DNA of 64,000 nucleotides from Centipeda felix (GCF_900186465.1 NZ_LT891959.1:434001-498000); one strand, 5' to 3'. Positions 50,818 through 59,525 are shown, numbered from the stretch's first letter. Program-made: numbers and translations. The notes: a model not told the origin generated them from the sequence alone.

Positions 50818-52488
50818 TCAGAGCCCTGCCTTCATGCGGTTGATCGCAGAGAAGAGTGCCAGAATGGACGAGGTGATGATATCCGTATCCATCCCTGCGC
50901 CCCAGTACACCTTTCCGTCCTCGCCGGTGATGCTGATATAGGAAATCGCGCGCGAGCTCTGCCCCAGCTCTAGGGCGTGCTCGCTGTAGGTCAGATTCGA
51001 GTAGGAGAGAGCGAGGTTTTCCTGCAGCGCATTCGACACGGCATCCAGACGTCCGTTGCCGTGCGCCTCGTAGGTGCGATCCTCGCCGTCCACGCGCAGA
51101 TGCAGGTCGCCGCGCCGCGTGCCGTCCGGCTGCTTGTTCAGGCAGAAGTCCGCCAGTTCGTAAGGGGAAACGACATTGACATAGGTGTCCATAAACACCT
51201 TGTAGATCTCATCCGGCTGCAGTTCCCTGTGTCCAACATCGGAGACTGCCTTGACGCGGTAGCTGAGATCCTCACGCATCTTCTTCGGCATATCGATGCC
51301 GTACTGCTGCTCCATGACGAAGCCGACGCCGCCGCGCCCCGACTGGCTATTGATGCGGATCACATCGCTGTCGTAGGTACGCCCGATGTCCTTCGGATCG
51401 ATGTAGAGATACGGCAGGCACCAGTGCTCCGGATGCTTCTCTGCCCAGTAGTGCATCCCCTTCGCGATTGCATCCTGATGTGAGCCGGAGAACGCTGCAA
51501 AGACAAGTGCGCCCGAATATGGCTGGCGCGGGTTGACCTGCATCCGCGTCACCTTCTCATAGACCTCGACGAGATGCGGCAGATTGGAGAAATCGAGCTG
51601 CGGATCCACGCCGAGGGCGAACATATTCATCGCCACCGTGATGATGTCCACGTTGCCCGTGCGCTCCCCGTTGCCGAAGAGCGTCCCCTCGACGCGATCC
51701 GCCCCCGCCAAGAGGCCCATCTCCGTATCCGAGACGCCGCAGCCGCGGTCGTTGTGCGGATGGAGTGAGAGCACAACCGCATCGCGGTACTTCAGATGAT
51801 CGTTCATATAGGCAATCTGCATCCCGTAGACATGCGGCATCGACATCTGCACCGTCGAGGGCAGATTGATGATCGCCTTGCGGTCAGGCGTCGGCTGCCA
51901 CACGTCGAGCACGGCGTTGCAGACCTCGAGGGCATACTCCGGCTCTGTGCCCGTAAAGCTCTCGGGCGAGTACTCAAAGCGGTACTTCGCACCCGCCTCC
52001 TCCGTCAGTTCCTTAAGGAGCTTTGCACCGTCCACGGCGATCTTCAGGACCTCCTCCTTGGAGCGCGCAAAAACCTGCTCGCGCTGAGCCGCCGAGGTGG
52101 GATTGTAGACGTGCACGATGGCGTTCTTCACCCCGCGCAGTGCATCGAACGTCTTGCGGATGATGTGTTCACGCGCCTGCGTCAGAACCTGTACCGTCAC
52201 ATCATCGGGGATGAGGTTGTCCTCCACCAAACGGCGCAGGAACTCATACTCCGTATCCGAGGCCGCAGGGAAGCCGACCTCGATCTCCTTGAACCCGACG
52301 CGCACGAGGAGATCAAAAAAAGCGAGCTTCTCATCGAGGCTCATCGGAACGATGAGTGCCTGATTGCCGTCGCGCAGATCGACCGAGCACCAGATCGGTG
52401 CATGATCGGGTGCATCCTTTTTCAGCCAGTCCATGCGGATCTCCGGCGGCATAAAGTAGCCCTTCGTATATTTCTGATAATTCATCAT
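50818..52488 (-). CDS. leuA: 2-isopropylmalate synthase (LeuA2 type)
   Basis: 556-aa enzyme condensing acetyl-CoA with 2-oxoisovalerate, first step of leucine synthesis. HMGL-like TIM barrel (WCSVDLRDGNQALIVPM; HPHNDRGCG metal site) and C-terminal regulatory dimer domain (LTYSEHALELGQSSRAISYI). The long form with MNYQKYTKGYFMPP start is the LeuA2 type found in actinobacteria and some Firmicutes. It lies in DUF2156-leuA-uvrC with no T-box, and no other leu genes are here. Confidence 0.94.
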   Translation of the reverse strand: MMNYQKYTKGYFMPPEIRMDWLKKDAPDHAPIWCSVDLRDGNQALIVPMSLDEKLAFFDLLVRVGFKEIEVGFPAASDTEYEFLRRLVEDNLIPDDVTVQVLTQAREHIIRKTFDALRGVKNAIVHVYNPTSAAQREQVFARSKEEVLKIAVDGAKLLKELTEEAGAKYRFEYSPESFTGTEPEYALEVCNAVLDVWQPTPDRKAIINLPSTVQMSMPHVYGMQIAYMNDHLKYRDAVVLSLHPHNDRGCGVSDTEMGLLAGADRVEGTLFGNGERTGNVDIITVAMNMFALGVDPQLDFSNLPHLVEVYEKVTRMQVNPRQPYSGALVFAAFSGSHQDAIAKGMHYWAEKHPEHWCLPYLYIDPKDIGRTYDSDVIRINSQSGRGGVGFVMEQQYGIDMPKKMREDLSYRVKAVSDVGHRELQPDEIYKVFMDTYVNVVSPYELADFCLNKQPDGTRRGDLHLRVDGEDRTYEAHGNGRLDAVSNALQENLALSYSNLTYSEHALELGQSSRAISYISITGEDGKVYWGAGMDTDIITSSILALFSAINRMKAGL

Positions 52489-52516
52489 GATGATTCCCCC
52501 GCATCCATGTATTTTC

Positions 52517-53419
52517 TCAGCGCAGCCGCGCGTTGAATTTCTCGATCAGCTTCTCGGGTTTATAGGACTCCTTCGCCTTGCGCAGCCCCTCGATGCCCAT
52601 ATCCTCCTCACGGTTGATGTAGGTGAGATGGCTCCATGCGTGCTCCACGAATCCCTGATTGATCGCGGGATATGCGCCGCGCACCTCGGGATCCGCCTTC
52701 TCCACATGGATGACGGCCGTATCCGTGTTGAGCTGCTCGCCGAAGGTAAAGGCGACGATACGCCCTCCCAAGCGGACGGCACCGCCCTGCAGACCAAAGT
52801 AGTCAAAATCGTTCAGCACCTCGAGGATTGCCGTGCGCTCGTACTCAATGAACGGGTCGATCGTCCCGTCCCCGCGGATGTGCTGCTTGTACCAGCTATT
52901 GAGCTCCAGCTTGCACTGCGTGACGACATCCTCTGTGATGGGCAGATACTCTGCCTCGGGGTGCTCCTTGCGGAACGCATTCAGATGGTTCTTCTTCGAG
53001 TGCAGCTTGCGCCCCGCAAGGCTGATGAGCTTCTCCGAGAGATACACATAGTCGTAGTTGTCGCGGTCGGCGACCACGTCAAAGTCTGCAAAATCGCAGC
53101 TGCGCAGATAGTCTGCATAACCGCGCTCCATATCGTAAAGGTGCAGCGGCTGCTCCACTTCCTCAAAGTAGGCGATCAGCTTCTTCGTCGCTTCGGGATA
53201 GCGCGATGGATCGCAGAAGGGCTGCAGCAGCGAAAGGATCCCCTTCCACTCGCTCGCCACATAGAGCACATCATCCTCTTCGGCAATATGCACGAAGAAC
53301 GGCGCGCGCCACATATAGAGATTCGTAAAATTAAAATGCGAGTTCTCGTAATAGTTTGCATGAAAATATCGATCCAGCAATGGCTTGTCTTCTTTTTTCA
53401 ATGGTCGAAAATCGATCAT
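52517..53419 (-). CDS. DUF2156 (phosphatidylglycerol lysyltransferase C-domain-like) protein
   Basis: 300-aa soluble protein of the DUF2156/LPG-synthetase-C family, a double GNAT-like fold that in MprF transfers aminoacyl groups. Motifs: SHFNFTNLYMWRAPFF, HSKKNHLNAF (GRKLHSKKNH, typical) and SHLTYINREEDMGIEGLRKA near the end. There is no membrane domain, so it is not MprF itself. ATG at 53419 follows GGGGAGG; the longer frame to 53467 is in a repeat-derived sequence. The substrate is unknown. Confidence 0.85.
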   Translation of the reverse strand: MIDFRPLKKEDKPLLDRYFHANYYENSHFNFTNLYMWRAPFFVHIAEEDDVLYVASEWKGILSLLQPFCDPSRYPEATKKLIAYFEEVEQPLHLYDMERGYADYLRSCDFADFDVVADRDNYDYVYLSEKLISLAGRKLHSKKNHLNAFRKEHPEAEYLPITEDVVTQCKLELNSWYKQHIRGDGTIDPFIEYERTAILEVLNDFDYFGLQGGAVRLGGRIVAFTFGEQLNTDTAVIHVEKADPEVRGAYPAINQGFVEHAWSHLTYINREEDMGIEGLRKAKESYKPEKLIEKFNARLR

Positions 53420-53435
53420 CCTAAACCTCCCCATG

Positions 53436-53464
53436 AAGAAAGCACTGATAAACTCAGCGATTCC
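53436..53464. repeat. Short remnant with both MITE-type ends
   Basis: GAAAGCACTGATAAAC followed at once by TCAGCGATTCCC, as if an element had collapsed to its termini. It lies in the leader of the DUF2156-leuA-uvrC transcript. Confidence 0.5.
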
Positions 53465-53481
53465 CAAAGTATCGTGTTTTC

Positions 53482-53490
53482 ATTATAACA
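53482..53490 (-). promoter_or_regulatory. Extended -10 promoter of DUF2156-leuA-uvrC
   Basis: Minus strand TGTTATAAT, perfect -10 with TGn. No convincing -35 at 17 bases (TTCATG). Leader of about 55 bases. Confidence 0.6.
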
Positions 53491-53525
53491 AAGGCGTCAA
53501 GTCCCATGAAAGCCGTCTGCGGCAG

Positions 53526-54491
53526 TCACACCCTGCTGAGGATCAGCTCCCCCATCCCGTGCAGCATATATTGTCCAAGATGCGCGGGGATAAAGACACT
53601 CTCCCCCTTGACGGCGGAGAGCTCCCCGCCCGCCCACGTCAGCGTCAACGTCCCTGCGAGAATCGTCAGACAGTGAAAGGAGTCTGCCCCCGCCGTGCTC
53701 TCGCACATGCCGTCAATACGCAGATGATAGGCGGTAAAATACGGGCATGCGGCGAGCAGGCGCACCTCCGCGCCACGAAATTCATCCGCCGTAGGAAGCT
53801 GCTCTGCACGCAGCGAAACGGGCACGAGCGACGTCACATCGAGAGCCTTTTCGACATGCAGGTCGCGCGGCTTCCCATCGGCGCCGATGCGCCCATAGTC
53901 GTAGACACGATACGTCGCGTTGGAGCTCTGCTGAATCTCACAGATGAGCAGCCCCTTGCCGATGGCATGGAGTGTCCCCGCAGGAATGAAGAACGCATCC
54001 CCCTTCTGTACCGGTACATGACGCACGACCTCAAGGAGTGTGTTGTCCGCAATACGCCTGCGAAATTCATCTTTTGCGATCGCATGCACAAAACCGTAGA
54101 GAATCTCTGCGCCCGGGGCGGCATCGACGACGTACCAGAGCTCCGTCTTGCCGTACTCCCCCTCCACGCGCAGGGCATAGTCATCGCTCGGATGCACCTG
54201 CACAGAGAGATTGTCGTGTGCATCGATCAGCTTGATGAGGAGAGGGAAATACGGAAACTGCGCGGCTCGTGTGCCGAGTGCCTCTGCCCCCGCGCGTGTC
54301 AGCCACGCCTCGAGCGTCTCCCCTGCCGCCGTGCCGCTGGCAATAACGCTCTTTCCGTCACGGTGACAGGCGAGCTCCCAGCTCTCTGCCACCTTCGACA
54401 GCTCCGTGCGCTTGCCGTATTCGTCCCGCAGACGTGTCCCGCCCCAGAGATAGTCCTTCAGCGGCGCGGTCAGCTTCATCGGCTCATTCAT
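53526..54491 (-). CDS. manA: Class I mannose-6-phosphate isomerase
   Basis: 321-aa zinc cupin isomerase interconverting fructose-6-P and mannose-6-P. Start PMKLTAPLKDYLWGGTRLRD, zinc ligands in SVQVHPSDDYAL and KTELWYVVDA, FIPAGTLHAIGKGLLICEIQQ. The length fits the short bacterial type (YvyI/ManA of Bacillus, about 315). ATG at 54491 lies 8 bases after AAAGGAGG. It may feed GDP-mannose for surface glycans (inferred). Confidence 0.94.
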   Translation of the reverse strand: MNEPMKLTAPLKDYLWGGTRLRDEYGKRTELSKVAESWELACHRDGKSVIASGTAAGETLEAWLTRAGAEALGTRAAQFPYFPLLIKLIDAHDNLSVQVHPSDDYALRVEGEYGKTELWYVVDAAPGAEILYGFVHAIAKDEFRRRIADNTLLEVVRHVPVQKGDAFFIPAGTLHAIGKGLLICEIQQSSNATYRVYDYGRIGADGKPRDLHVEKALDVTSLVPVSLRAEQLPTADEFRGAEVRLLAACPYFTAYHLRIDGMCESTAGADSFHCLTILAGTLTLTWAGGELSAVKGESVFIPAHLGQYMLHGMGELILSRV

Positions 54492-54539
54492 CGGCAATTC
54501 CTCCTTTATAATATCTTACCGAATCCCTCTGAAATCTTT

Positions 54540-54577
54540 AAGGAAGCAAAGAAAAGATTTCGCTGTCCATCGATTCC
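54540..54577. repeat. Short element with MITE-type ends
   Basis: AAGGAAGC at the left and GATTCC at the right, 38 bases in all. Its interior CGCTGTCCATCGATT recurs as CGCTGTCCGTCGATT at about 61799-61813, so there may be a second subfamily. Confidence 0.4.
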
Positions 54578-54618
54578 CTGATTTTCCCCGTGACTCCCTA
54601 CTCCTTCAAAAGTCCCGA

Positions 54619-54647
54619 TTGTCCCCCATTCGCCTCTATGGTATCAT
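54619..54647 (+). promoter_or_regulatory. Promoter of uraA
   Basis: TTGTCC, 17 bases, TATCAT preceded by TGG (extended -10). The leader is only about 18 bases, too short for a PyrR attenuator. Confidence 0.7.
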
Positions 54648-54671
54648 AGGAAAGCTAAAGGAGTGATTTCC

Positions 54672-55931
54672 ATGTCTCAAACCAAGATCGACACCAATGA
54701 ACGTCCGCCGCTTCGGCGAACCATCCCGCTTTCCCTGCAGCACCTCTTCGCCATGTTCGGCTCAACGGTGCTTGTTCCGATTCTCTTTCATGTCAATCCT
54801 GCGACCGTGCTGCTCTTCAACGGCATCGGCACACTCTTCTACCTCATATTGTGCAAGGGGAAAATCCCTGCCTATCTCGGCTCGAGCTTTGCCTTCCTCT
54901 CTCCCGTCTTCATCGTCCTGTCCGAGTACAGCTATGAGGCGGCACTCGGCGGCTTCATCATCGTCGGCATCGTCTTCTGTCTGGTCAGCCTCATTGTTCA
55001 TACCATTGGAACGAGCTGGATCGACGTGATCTTTCCACCCGCATCAATGGGCGCAATCGTCGCCGTCATTGGACTGGAGCTGATGCCGACGGCGGCGGGG
55101 ATGGCAGGTCTGACAGCGGAGAAGGTCGACCCGACCGTCGTTTTTGTCTCCATCGCAACGCTCGCCATCACGATCTTTGCCTCCATGGCATTTCGTGGCT
55201 TCCTCTCCATCATCCCCATCCTCATCGGCGTCATCGCAGGCTATCTCATTGCCTGTGCCGTCGGCATCGTCGATCTCTCGAACGTCGCCGCCGCGCCGTG
55301 GCTTGCCCTCCCGACCATCTACACGCCGACCTTCGAGCTGAATGCCGTCCTCATCATCCTACCTGCTGCCATCGTCGTCATCGTCGAGCACATCGGGCAC
55401 CTCATCGTGACGGGCAACATCGTCGGACGCAACCTCGCCAAAGATCCGGGGCTTGACCGCTCCCTCCTCGGCAACGGCATCTCGACCATCTTCTCGGGCC
55501 TCTTCGGTTCCACGCCGAACACCACCTACGGCGAGAACATCGGCGTCCTCGCCATCACAAAGGTCTACTCGACATGGGTCATCGGCGGCGCAGCGATCTT
55601 TGCCATCCTGCTCTCCTGCCTCGGCAAACTTGCCGCACTCATCCAGAGCATCCCGACCCCCGTCATGGGCGGCGTCTCCATGCTGCTCTTCGGTGTGATT
55701 GCCGCCTCGGGCATCCGCATCCTCGTCGAGGCAAAGGTGGACTACAACAATCCGATGAACCTCCTCCTGACCTCCATCGTCATGGGCGTCGGCGTATCGA
55801 CCGCCAGCATCACCATCGGCACAGTGACTCTGCGAGGAATGTCGCTTGCCACCGTGATCGCCATCATCCTCTCCATCTCCTTCCGCATCATCCTCGCCCT
55901 GCGGCGCAAGGATGCCACCGCGCAGAAATGA
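54672..55931 (+). CDS. uraA: Uracil permease
   Basis: 419-aa nucleobase/cation symporter-2 protein with about 14 helical spans, importing uracil with protons. Markers: SLQHLFAMFGSTVLVPIL, GSSFAFLSP, and the NAT motif in YGENIGVLAITKVYS (N-x-G-x4-T). ATG at 54672 is 8 bases after AAGGAG; a GTG at 54663 overlaps that Shine-Dalgarno and was rejected. First of the few plus-strand genes, divergent from manA. Confidence 0.95.
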   Translation: MSQTKIDTNERPPLRRTIPLSLQHLFAMFGSTVLVPILFHVNPATVLLFNGIGTLFYLILCKGKIPAYLGSSFAFLSPVFIVLSEYSYEAALGGFIIVGIVFCLVSLIVHTIGTSWIDVIFPPASMGAIVAVIGLELMPTAAGMAGLTAEKVDPTVVFVSIATLAITIFASMAFRGFLSIIPILIGVIAGYLIACAVGIVDLSNVAAAPWLALPTIYTPTFELNAVLIILPAAIVVIVEHIGHLIVTGNIVGRNLAKDPGLDRSLLGNGISTIFSGLFGSTPNTTYGENIGVLAITKVYSTWVIGGAAIFAILLSCLGKLAALIQSIPTPVMGGVSMLLFGVIAASGIRILVEAKVDYNNPMNLLLTSIVMGVGVSTASITIGTVTLRGMSLATVIAIILSISFRIILALRRKDATAQK

Positions 55932-56806
55932 CAGAGCTCCGCGTCGATCTCCCCAGAGGAGAAACATGTCCCGCCAAGGCCTACCTCATGCACGTGCACG
56001 GCATCTCGGGCAGCCTGTGGAAACGCATCAAACACCATGGTGCGTTCACATGGAACGGCAGCCCTGCGATCGCTGCACGCACGATGGTGAAGGACGGCGA
56101 CCACATCACATACGATCTGCCTGTCGTCAGCACCGTCGTTCCCGAAGCGCTGCCGCTTTCGATTGTCTATGAGGACGACGATCTGCTCGTCCTCGACAAA
56201 CCCGCAGGACAGCTCGTCCATCCGACGACAAAGGAAACGCGCGGCACCATCGCGAACGCCGTGCGCGGATACTATGCCGCCTGCGGCGTCCATCTCGACG
56301 TTCACCCCTGCCACCGCCTCGACCGCAATACGAGCGGGCTGCTCCTCATCGCAAAGCACCCCGAGGTGCAGTACCAGATCATGCGCCAGAACGCGCTGCG
56401 GCGCGAGTACCTCGCCCTGATCGAAGGCACGATCATGCCCCCTGCGGGCTGTATTGATGCACCGATCGCGCGTGCCCTGCCGAGCATCATCCTCCGCTGC
56501 GTGGCAGAGGACGGAAAGCCCGCACGTACCCATTACGAAACGCAGCGAACGAACGGCAACTACAGTCTCCTGCGCCTGTGGCTTGACACGGGGCGCACGC
56601 ATCAGATCCGCGTTCACCTCGCCCATTGCGGACATCCGCTTCTCGGCGACGATCTCTATGGCGGAACGACGGAGCCAATCGCACGGCACGCGCTCCACTC
56701 GGCGCATCTCACCCTCGTACATCCGCGCACCAAGGAAGTGCTCATCTTGACTGCCCCGCTCCCTAGGGACATGGCGCAGATCGCTGCGTGCCTCGTCCAT
56801 CCATGA
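55928..56806 (+). CDS. RluA-family pseudouridine synthase
   Basis: 292-aa RNA modification enzyme. An N-terminal S4-like segment is followed by the catalytic motif HRLDRNTSGLLL (Asp is the nucleophile), REYLALIEG and GRTHQIRVHLAHCGHPLLGDDLYGG. RluD/RluC/YjbO-like; the target uridine is not predictable. ATG at 55928 overlaps the uraA stop (ATGA) and has no good Shine-Dalgarno, so translation should depend on uraA. The frame is open much further upstream inside uraA, but that part is an antisense-like artefact. Confidence 0.93.
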   Translation: MTELRVDLPRGETCPAKAYLMHVHGISGSLWKRIKHHGAFTWNGSPAIAARTMVKDGDHITYDLPVVSTVVPEALPLSIVYEDDDLLVLDKPAGQLVHPTTKETRGTIANAVRGYYAACGVHLDVHPCHRLDRNTSGLLLIAKHPEVQYQIMRQNALRREYLALIEGTIMPPAGCIDAPIARALPSIILRCVAEDGKPARTHYETQRTNGNYSLLRLWLDTGRTHQIRVHLAHCGHPLLGDDLYGGTTEPIARHALHSAHLTLVHPRTKEVLILTAPLPRDMAQIAACLVHP

Positions 56807-56810
56807 GACA

Positions 56811-56850
56811 AAAACCCCGCAGATGAAAATTTGCATCTGCGGGGTTTTCT
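56811..56850. terminator. Bidirectional terminator
   Basis: AAAACCCCGCAGATG, 8-base loop, CATCTGCGGGGTTTT. It serves the plus-strand uraA-rluA transcript and the minus-strand amino-acid-binding gene, whose stop is 18 bases away. Confidence 0.95.
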
Positions 56851-56868
56851 CTATGCTCGATCCGAATC

Positions 56869-57639
56869 TTACTTATTCGCGCCGAACCACTTCTGATAGA
56901 TCTTATCGTACTCGCCGTTATCATGCAGCTTCTTAAGTGCTGCATTGATCTTCTGCTGAAGCTCGGTGTTGTCCTTCGCCATAGCGATGCCATAGTCCTC
57001 AGCAGAGAGGCGGTCTGCGAGTGTCTTCACACCGGTTGCCTGTGACTGATTGATGTAGTAGTCATTGACCGGTCGGTCGTTGATCACGGCATCTACGCCG
57101 CCTGCTTTCAGCTCCATGAAGCAGTCCGCCGGCGTATTCAGTTCGCTGACGGTGACGCCTTCCATCTCCTTTGCCATCTTGGCACCCGTCGTGCCGATCT
57201 GAGCGGCGACCTTATGCCCCTTCAGATCGCTGAACGACTTGATGTTCTCCTCATCGCTGCGCACAACCATCGTCAGGCCGGACTGATAGTAGGGATCAGA
57301 GAACGCGACCTTCTCCTTGCGCTCGTCGTTGATCGTCATACCGCTGATGATCACGTCGATGTTCTTCGCCTGCAGGGCAGGAATCAGGCCGTCGAAGCCG
57401 ATGTTCTGGATCTCTGCCTCGCTGCCCATCTCCTTGGCAACGGCACGGATGAGATCCATATCAAAGCCCTGATAGTCCTTCTGTCCCTCATCCTGGAACT
57501 CAAACGGGGCAAAGTCAATCGATGCGCCGACGCGGAGCTTGCTTGCCTGCTTCGCCTGATCGCCGCCTGCGCCGCATCCGAGCAGGGAAAGGCTCACGAG
57601 TGCACCCGTCAGCACGAGTGCCAATTTCTTCAGCTTCAT
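56869..57639 (-). CDS. Polar amino-acid ABC substrate-binding lipoprotein, without permease genes
   Basis: 256-aa binding protein of SBP family 3. Signal with lipobox LSLLGC, then LRVGASIDFAPFEFQD, GFDMDLIRAVAKEMG, DVIISGMTINDERKEKVAFSDPYY and GTTGAKMAKE. The Arg of the NDERKE segment and the acidic D of the C-lobe (DAVINDRPV) are the usual ligand contacts. ATG at 57639 follows GAGGAGG. No membrane or ATPase genes flank it, so it works with a transporter encoded elsewhere. Likely Gln/His/Arg-type ligand; specificity unresolved. Confidence 0.92.
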   Translation of the reverse strand: MKLKKLALVLTGALVSLSLLGCGAGGDQAKQASKLRVGASIDFAPFEFQDEGQKDYQGFDMDLIRAVAKEMGSEAEIQNIGFDGLIPALQAKNIDVIISGMTINDERKEKVAFSDPYYQSGLTMVVRSDEENIKSFSDLKGHKVAAQIGTTGAKMAKEMEGVTVSELNTPADCFMELKAGGVDAVINDRPVNDYYINQSQATGVKTLADRLSAEDYGIAMAKDNTELQQKINAALKKLHDNGEYDKIYQKWFGANK

Positions 57640-57660
57640 GGGAAACCTCCTCAAAAGATA

Positions 57661-57725
57661 AAGGACACACAGATAAACGCAGCCGCATGATTTCCAATCC
57701 GATGGGCTGTTTTATCCGTGATTCC
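57661..57725. repeat. Shortened copy of the MITE-like repeat
   Basis: AAGGACACACAGATAAAC at the left (14/18 to the element end) and TTTTATCCGTGATTCC at the right (15/16). It sits in the upstream region of the amino-acid-binding gene, directly against the next terminator. Confidence 0.65.
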
Positions 57726-57769
57726 AAAAAACAAAGGGGGACGCCGCACCGTCTGTGCTGCTATCCCCC
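57726..57769 (-). terminator. Terminator of the zinc-ribbon gene
   Basis: Minus strand GGGGGATAGCAGCAC, short loop, GTGCGGCGTCCCCC (imperfect), then TTTGTTTTTT. Confidence 0.88.
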
Positions 57770-57787
57770 CATGAAATCTAAATCGTT

Positions 57788-58084
57788 TTAGAAACGTGCT
57801 GCGCGCTTTGCATTGAAGCAGTCGCGGCAGTAAACCGGACGATCCGTCTTCGGCTCGAACGGGACTTCCGTGTCCTTGCCGCACTCGGCGCAGACCACAT
57901 GGAACATCTGACGCTCGCCATGATTCTGATCGTCACGACTGCGGCGGCGTTTGTCGCGGCAGTCACGGCAGCGCGCCGGCTCGTTCTCAAAGCCTTTCTC
58001 TGCGTAGAACTCCTGCTCACCTGCGGTAAACACGAAGTCCTTGCCGCACTCTTTGCATACGAGGGTTTTGTCTTCAAAAGCCAT
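57788..58084 (-). CDS. Double zinc-ribbon protein
   Basis: 98-aa protein with two zinc-binding ribbons. First: LVCKECGKDFVFTAGEQEFY with RCRDCRDKRR. Second: VVCAECGKDTEVPFEP with VYCRDCFNAKRA. The first half is the 'zinc-ribbon domain, trcl-like' family and the second the CxxC_CXXC_SSSS-like family; both are common in Firmicutes and Chloroflexi without known function. The basic linker and tail (RDKRRRSRDD; NAKRAARF) suggest nucleic-acid contact (inferred). It is monocistronic with a leader of about 155 bases. Confidence 0.87.
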   Translation of the reverse strand: MAFEDKTLVCKECGKDFVFTAGEQEFYAEKGFENEPARCRDCRDKRRRSRDDQNHGERQMFHVVCAECGKDTEVPFEPKTDRPVYCRDCFNAKRAARF

Positions 58085-58247
58085 TCTTCCACAATCTCCC
58101 TTGAAAAATAATTTTGACTCTCCATTCGCCGCACTCGGAAAGCGTTCACTGAGATTATGGTTCGGGCAAACACTGCATATATAAACAGTGCTTCACTCGT
58201 TCATTGAACGACGATCAGGACTTGAGGAACGGATTTCAACGCTCTGT

Positions 58248-58276
58248 ATTATACAGGCATTTTTCATGAAGTGCAA
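58248..58276 (-). promoter_or_regulatory. Promoter of the zinc-ribbon gene
   Basis: Minus strand TTGCAC, 17 bases, TATAAT. It lies only 12 bases from the IS30 direct repeat, so the insertion just spared it. The long leader holds small dyads (GTTCA/TGAAC; GCACTG/CAGTGT). Confidence 0.78.
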
Positions 58277-58287
58277 GCATTTTTTAT

Positions 58288-58302
58288 TGTCGTTCAGATG
58301 GT
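58288..58302. repeat. Left direct repeat flanking the IS30 element
   Basis: TGTCGTTCAGATGGT, identical to 59526-59540. Interpreted as target-site duplication. Confidence 0.8.
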
Positions 58303-59525
58303 GGCAAATTGCAAGTTTAATTGTCGCAAGGTCTCGTTAAACTTTTAGCGAGTTATATCATCGCAGCATACATATCATTTGCTGACTTATATCCGAAAAT
58401 CTTGCGCGGATAGTTGTTAACCCAATCTTCGATCCGCTGCAGTTCCTTCGGCTTCAATTTGCTGAAGTCCGTTCCCTTGGGAAGAAACCTGCGCAGCATC
58501 CGATTTCCGTTTTCGTTGCTTCCACGCTCCCAGCTGCTGTACGGATGCGCGTAATATACCTCGCCGCATTTGGCGGCACGCTTCATTCCTTCGCCATCCA
58601 AAAACTCTGACCCGTTGTCTGCCGTGATACTCTTGAATACGTGCGTAAAGTCTCCTTTGACGCGCCGCTGCAACCGACGAAGTGCTTGCAGTACTTCTTT
58701 TTGGCTCTTGTTCTTTATCAGAACATAGAGTGATTTCCTCGTCTGCCGTTCGACCAATGTTAAAATTACCGGCTTTGTCCCTTTGCGACCGACGACCAAG
58801 TCAATCTCCCAATGTCCGAACTCCTCTCTCCGATTCACCGGCTCAGGGCGCTCGTCGATGCTTTTCCCGTCCCGGTTATTCCACGCAACACCGCGCCTGC
58901 TGTTTTCTGTCTGTTTACCCTGATTCTTTTTGTATAGGAGGTCGTCGTTTGTGAGTTCGAAAAACAGCTGCTGATCGATATAGTTATACAGGGTCTTGAC
59001 ACAAATGCGGACATCATAGCTCCAGCCGCGTTGACAGAGCTCACCGATAACTGCCGCAGGAGACCATTTTTCTGTTTTGATCTTATGTTCAATGTGTCGA
59101 GCAAGCGCGTGGTCTTTATCGATTTTCAGCCCCCGCCCTTTACGAGCAGCGTTTTCCTCGTGTCGTCTTTGTGCTACATCGGCAAGATACACCCACTGCA
59201 CCTGCAGGTCTCCGCAGGTCTTGATATTCTTCGTCGCAGGTTTGAGCTGTACTGTCATTCCAAGACGCCGCTCCCGCTCAATCGTACGCTTGGAGCAGCC
59301 AATGTATGCGGCGATTTCCTGCGGCTTCAACCCGGCCTGGAAATAGGCTTCGATTTTGTACCGATCCCGCTCCGTCAGCTGTTTCCATTTCCCTGTTTTT
59401 GTAGTACAATGATTCTGTTCCATTTTGCAGTCTCACTTTCAGTTTCTTTTTGTGTTGTGACTAAAAGTTTAACTGAACCGTTTGCAAAATGGAACTTTTT
59501 GCGTCAATTTATTTTACAACTTACG
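58303..59525 (-). mobile_element. Complete IS30-family insertion sequence, 1223 bp
   Basis: Bounded on both sides by the 15-bp direct repeat. Terminal inverted repeats of 27 bp match at 19 positions (left GGCAAATTGCAAG..., right CGTAAGTTGTAAA..., both running into AATTGnCGCAA). A subterminal 13-bp inverted repeat GTTAAACTTTTAG lies at 58336-58348 and 59461-59473. One intact transposase gene fills it. It landed between the promoter of the zinc-ribbon gene and the 3' end of the OmpR-type regulator, disrupting no gene. Confidence 0.9.
58353..59423 (-). CDS. IS30-family transposase
   Basis: 356-aa DDE transposase. N-terminal helix-turn-helix typical of IS30 (LTERDRYKIEAYFQAGLKPQEIA; IGCSKRTIERE). 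Catalytic core: first Asp in FGHWEIDLVVG, second Asp in SITADNGSEF, and Glu in SNENGNRMLRRFLPKG, with the family's PYSSWERGSNEN signature. Full length and uninterrupted, so possibly active. Base composition is lower in GC than its neighbours. Confidence 0.95.
   Translation of the reverse strand: MEQNHCTTKTGKWKQLTERDRYKIEAYFQAGLKPQEIAAYIGCSKRTIERERRLGMTVQLKPATKNIKTCGDLQVQWVYLADVAQRRHEENAARKGRGLKIDKDHALARHIEHKIKTEKWSPAAVIGELCQRGWSYDVRICVKTLYNYIDQQLFFELTNDDLLYKKNQGKQTENSRRGVAWNNRDGKSIDERPEPVNRREEFGHWEIDLVVGRKGTKPVILTLVERQTRKSLYVLIKNKSQKEVLQALRRLQRRVKGDFTHVFKSITADNGSEFLDGEGMKRAAKCGEVYYAHPYSSWERGSNENGNRMLRRFLPKGTDFSKLKPKELQRIEDWVNNYPRKIFGYKSANDMYAAMI

Noticed and set aside
52489-52516. T-box or leucine attenuator before leuA
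   Set aside because: Only 28 bases separate leuA from the upstream gene; no room for such a leader.
54648-54671. PyrR attenuator before uraA
   Set aside because: The predicted leader is about 18 bases, too short, and no terminator hairpin is present.
55574-55927. N-terminal extension of the pseudouridine synthase
   Set aside because: Lies wholly inside uraA in another frame. The ATG at 55928 overlapping the uraA stop gives the family N-terminus.
55359-56836. Minus-strand open frames opposite uraA and the rluA-type gene
   Set aside because: Here the plus strand carries the real proteins (NAT motif, HRLDxxTSG). The minus frames are Asp/Arg-rich shadows.
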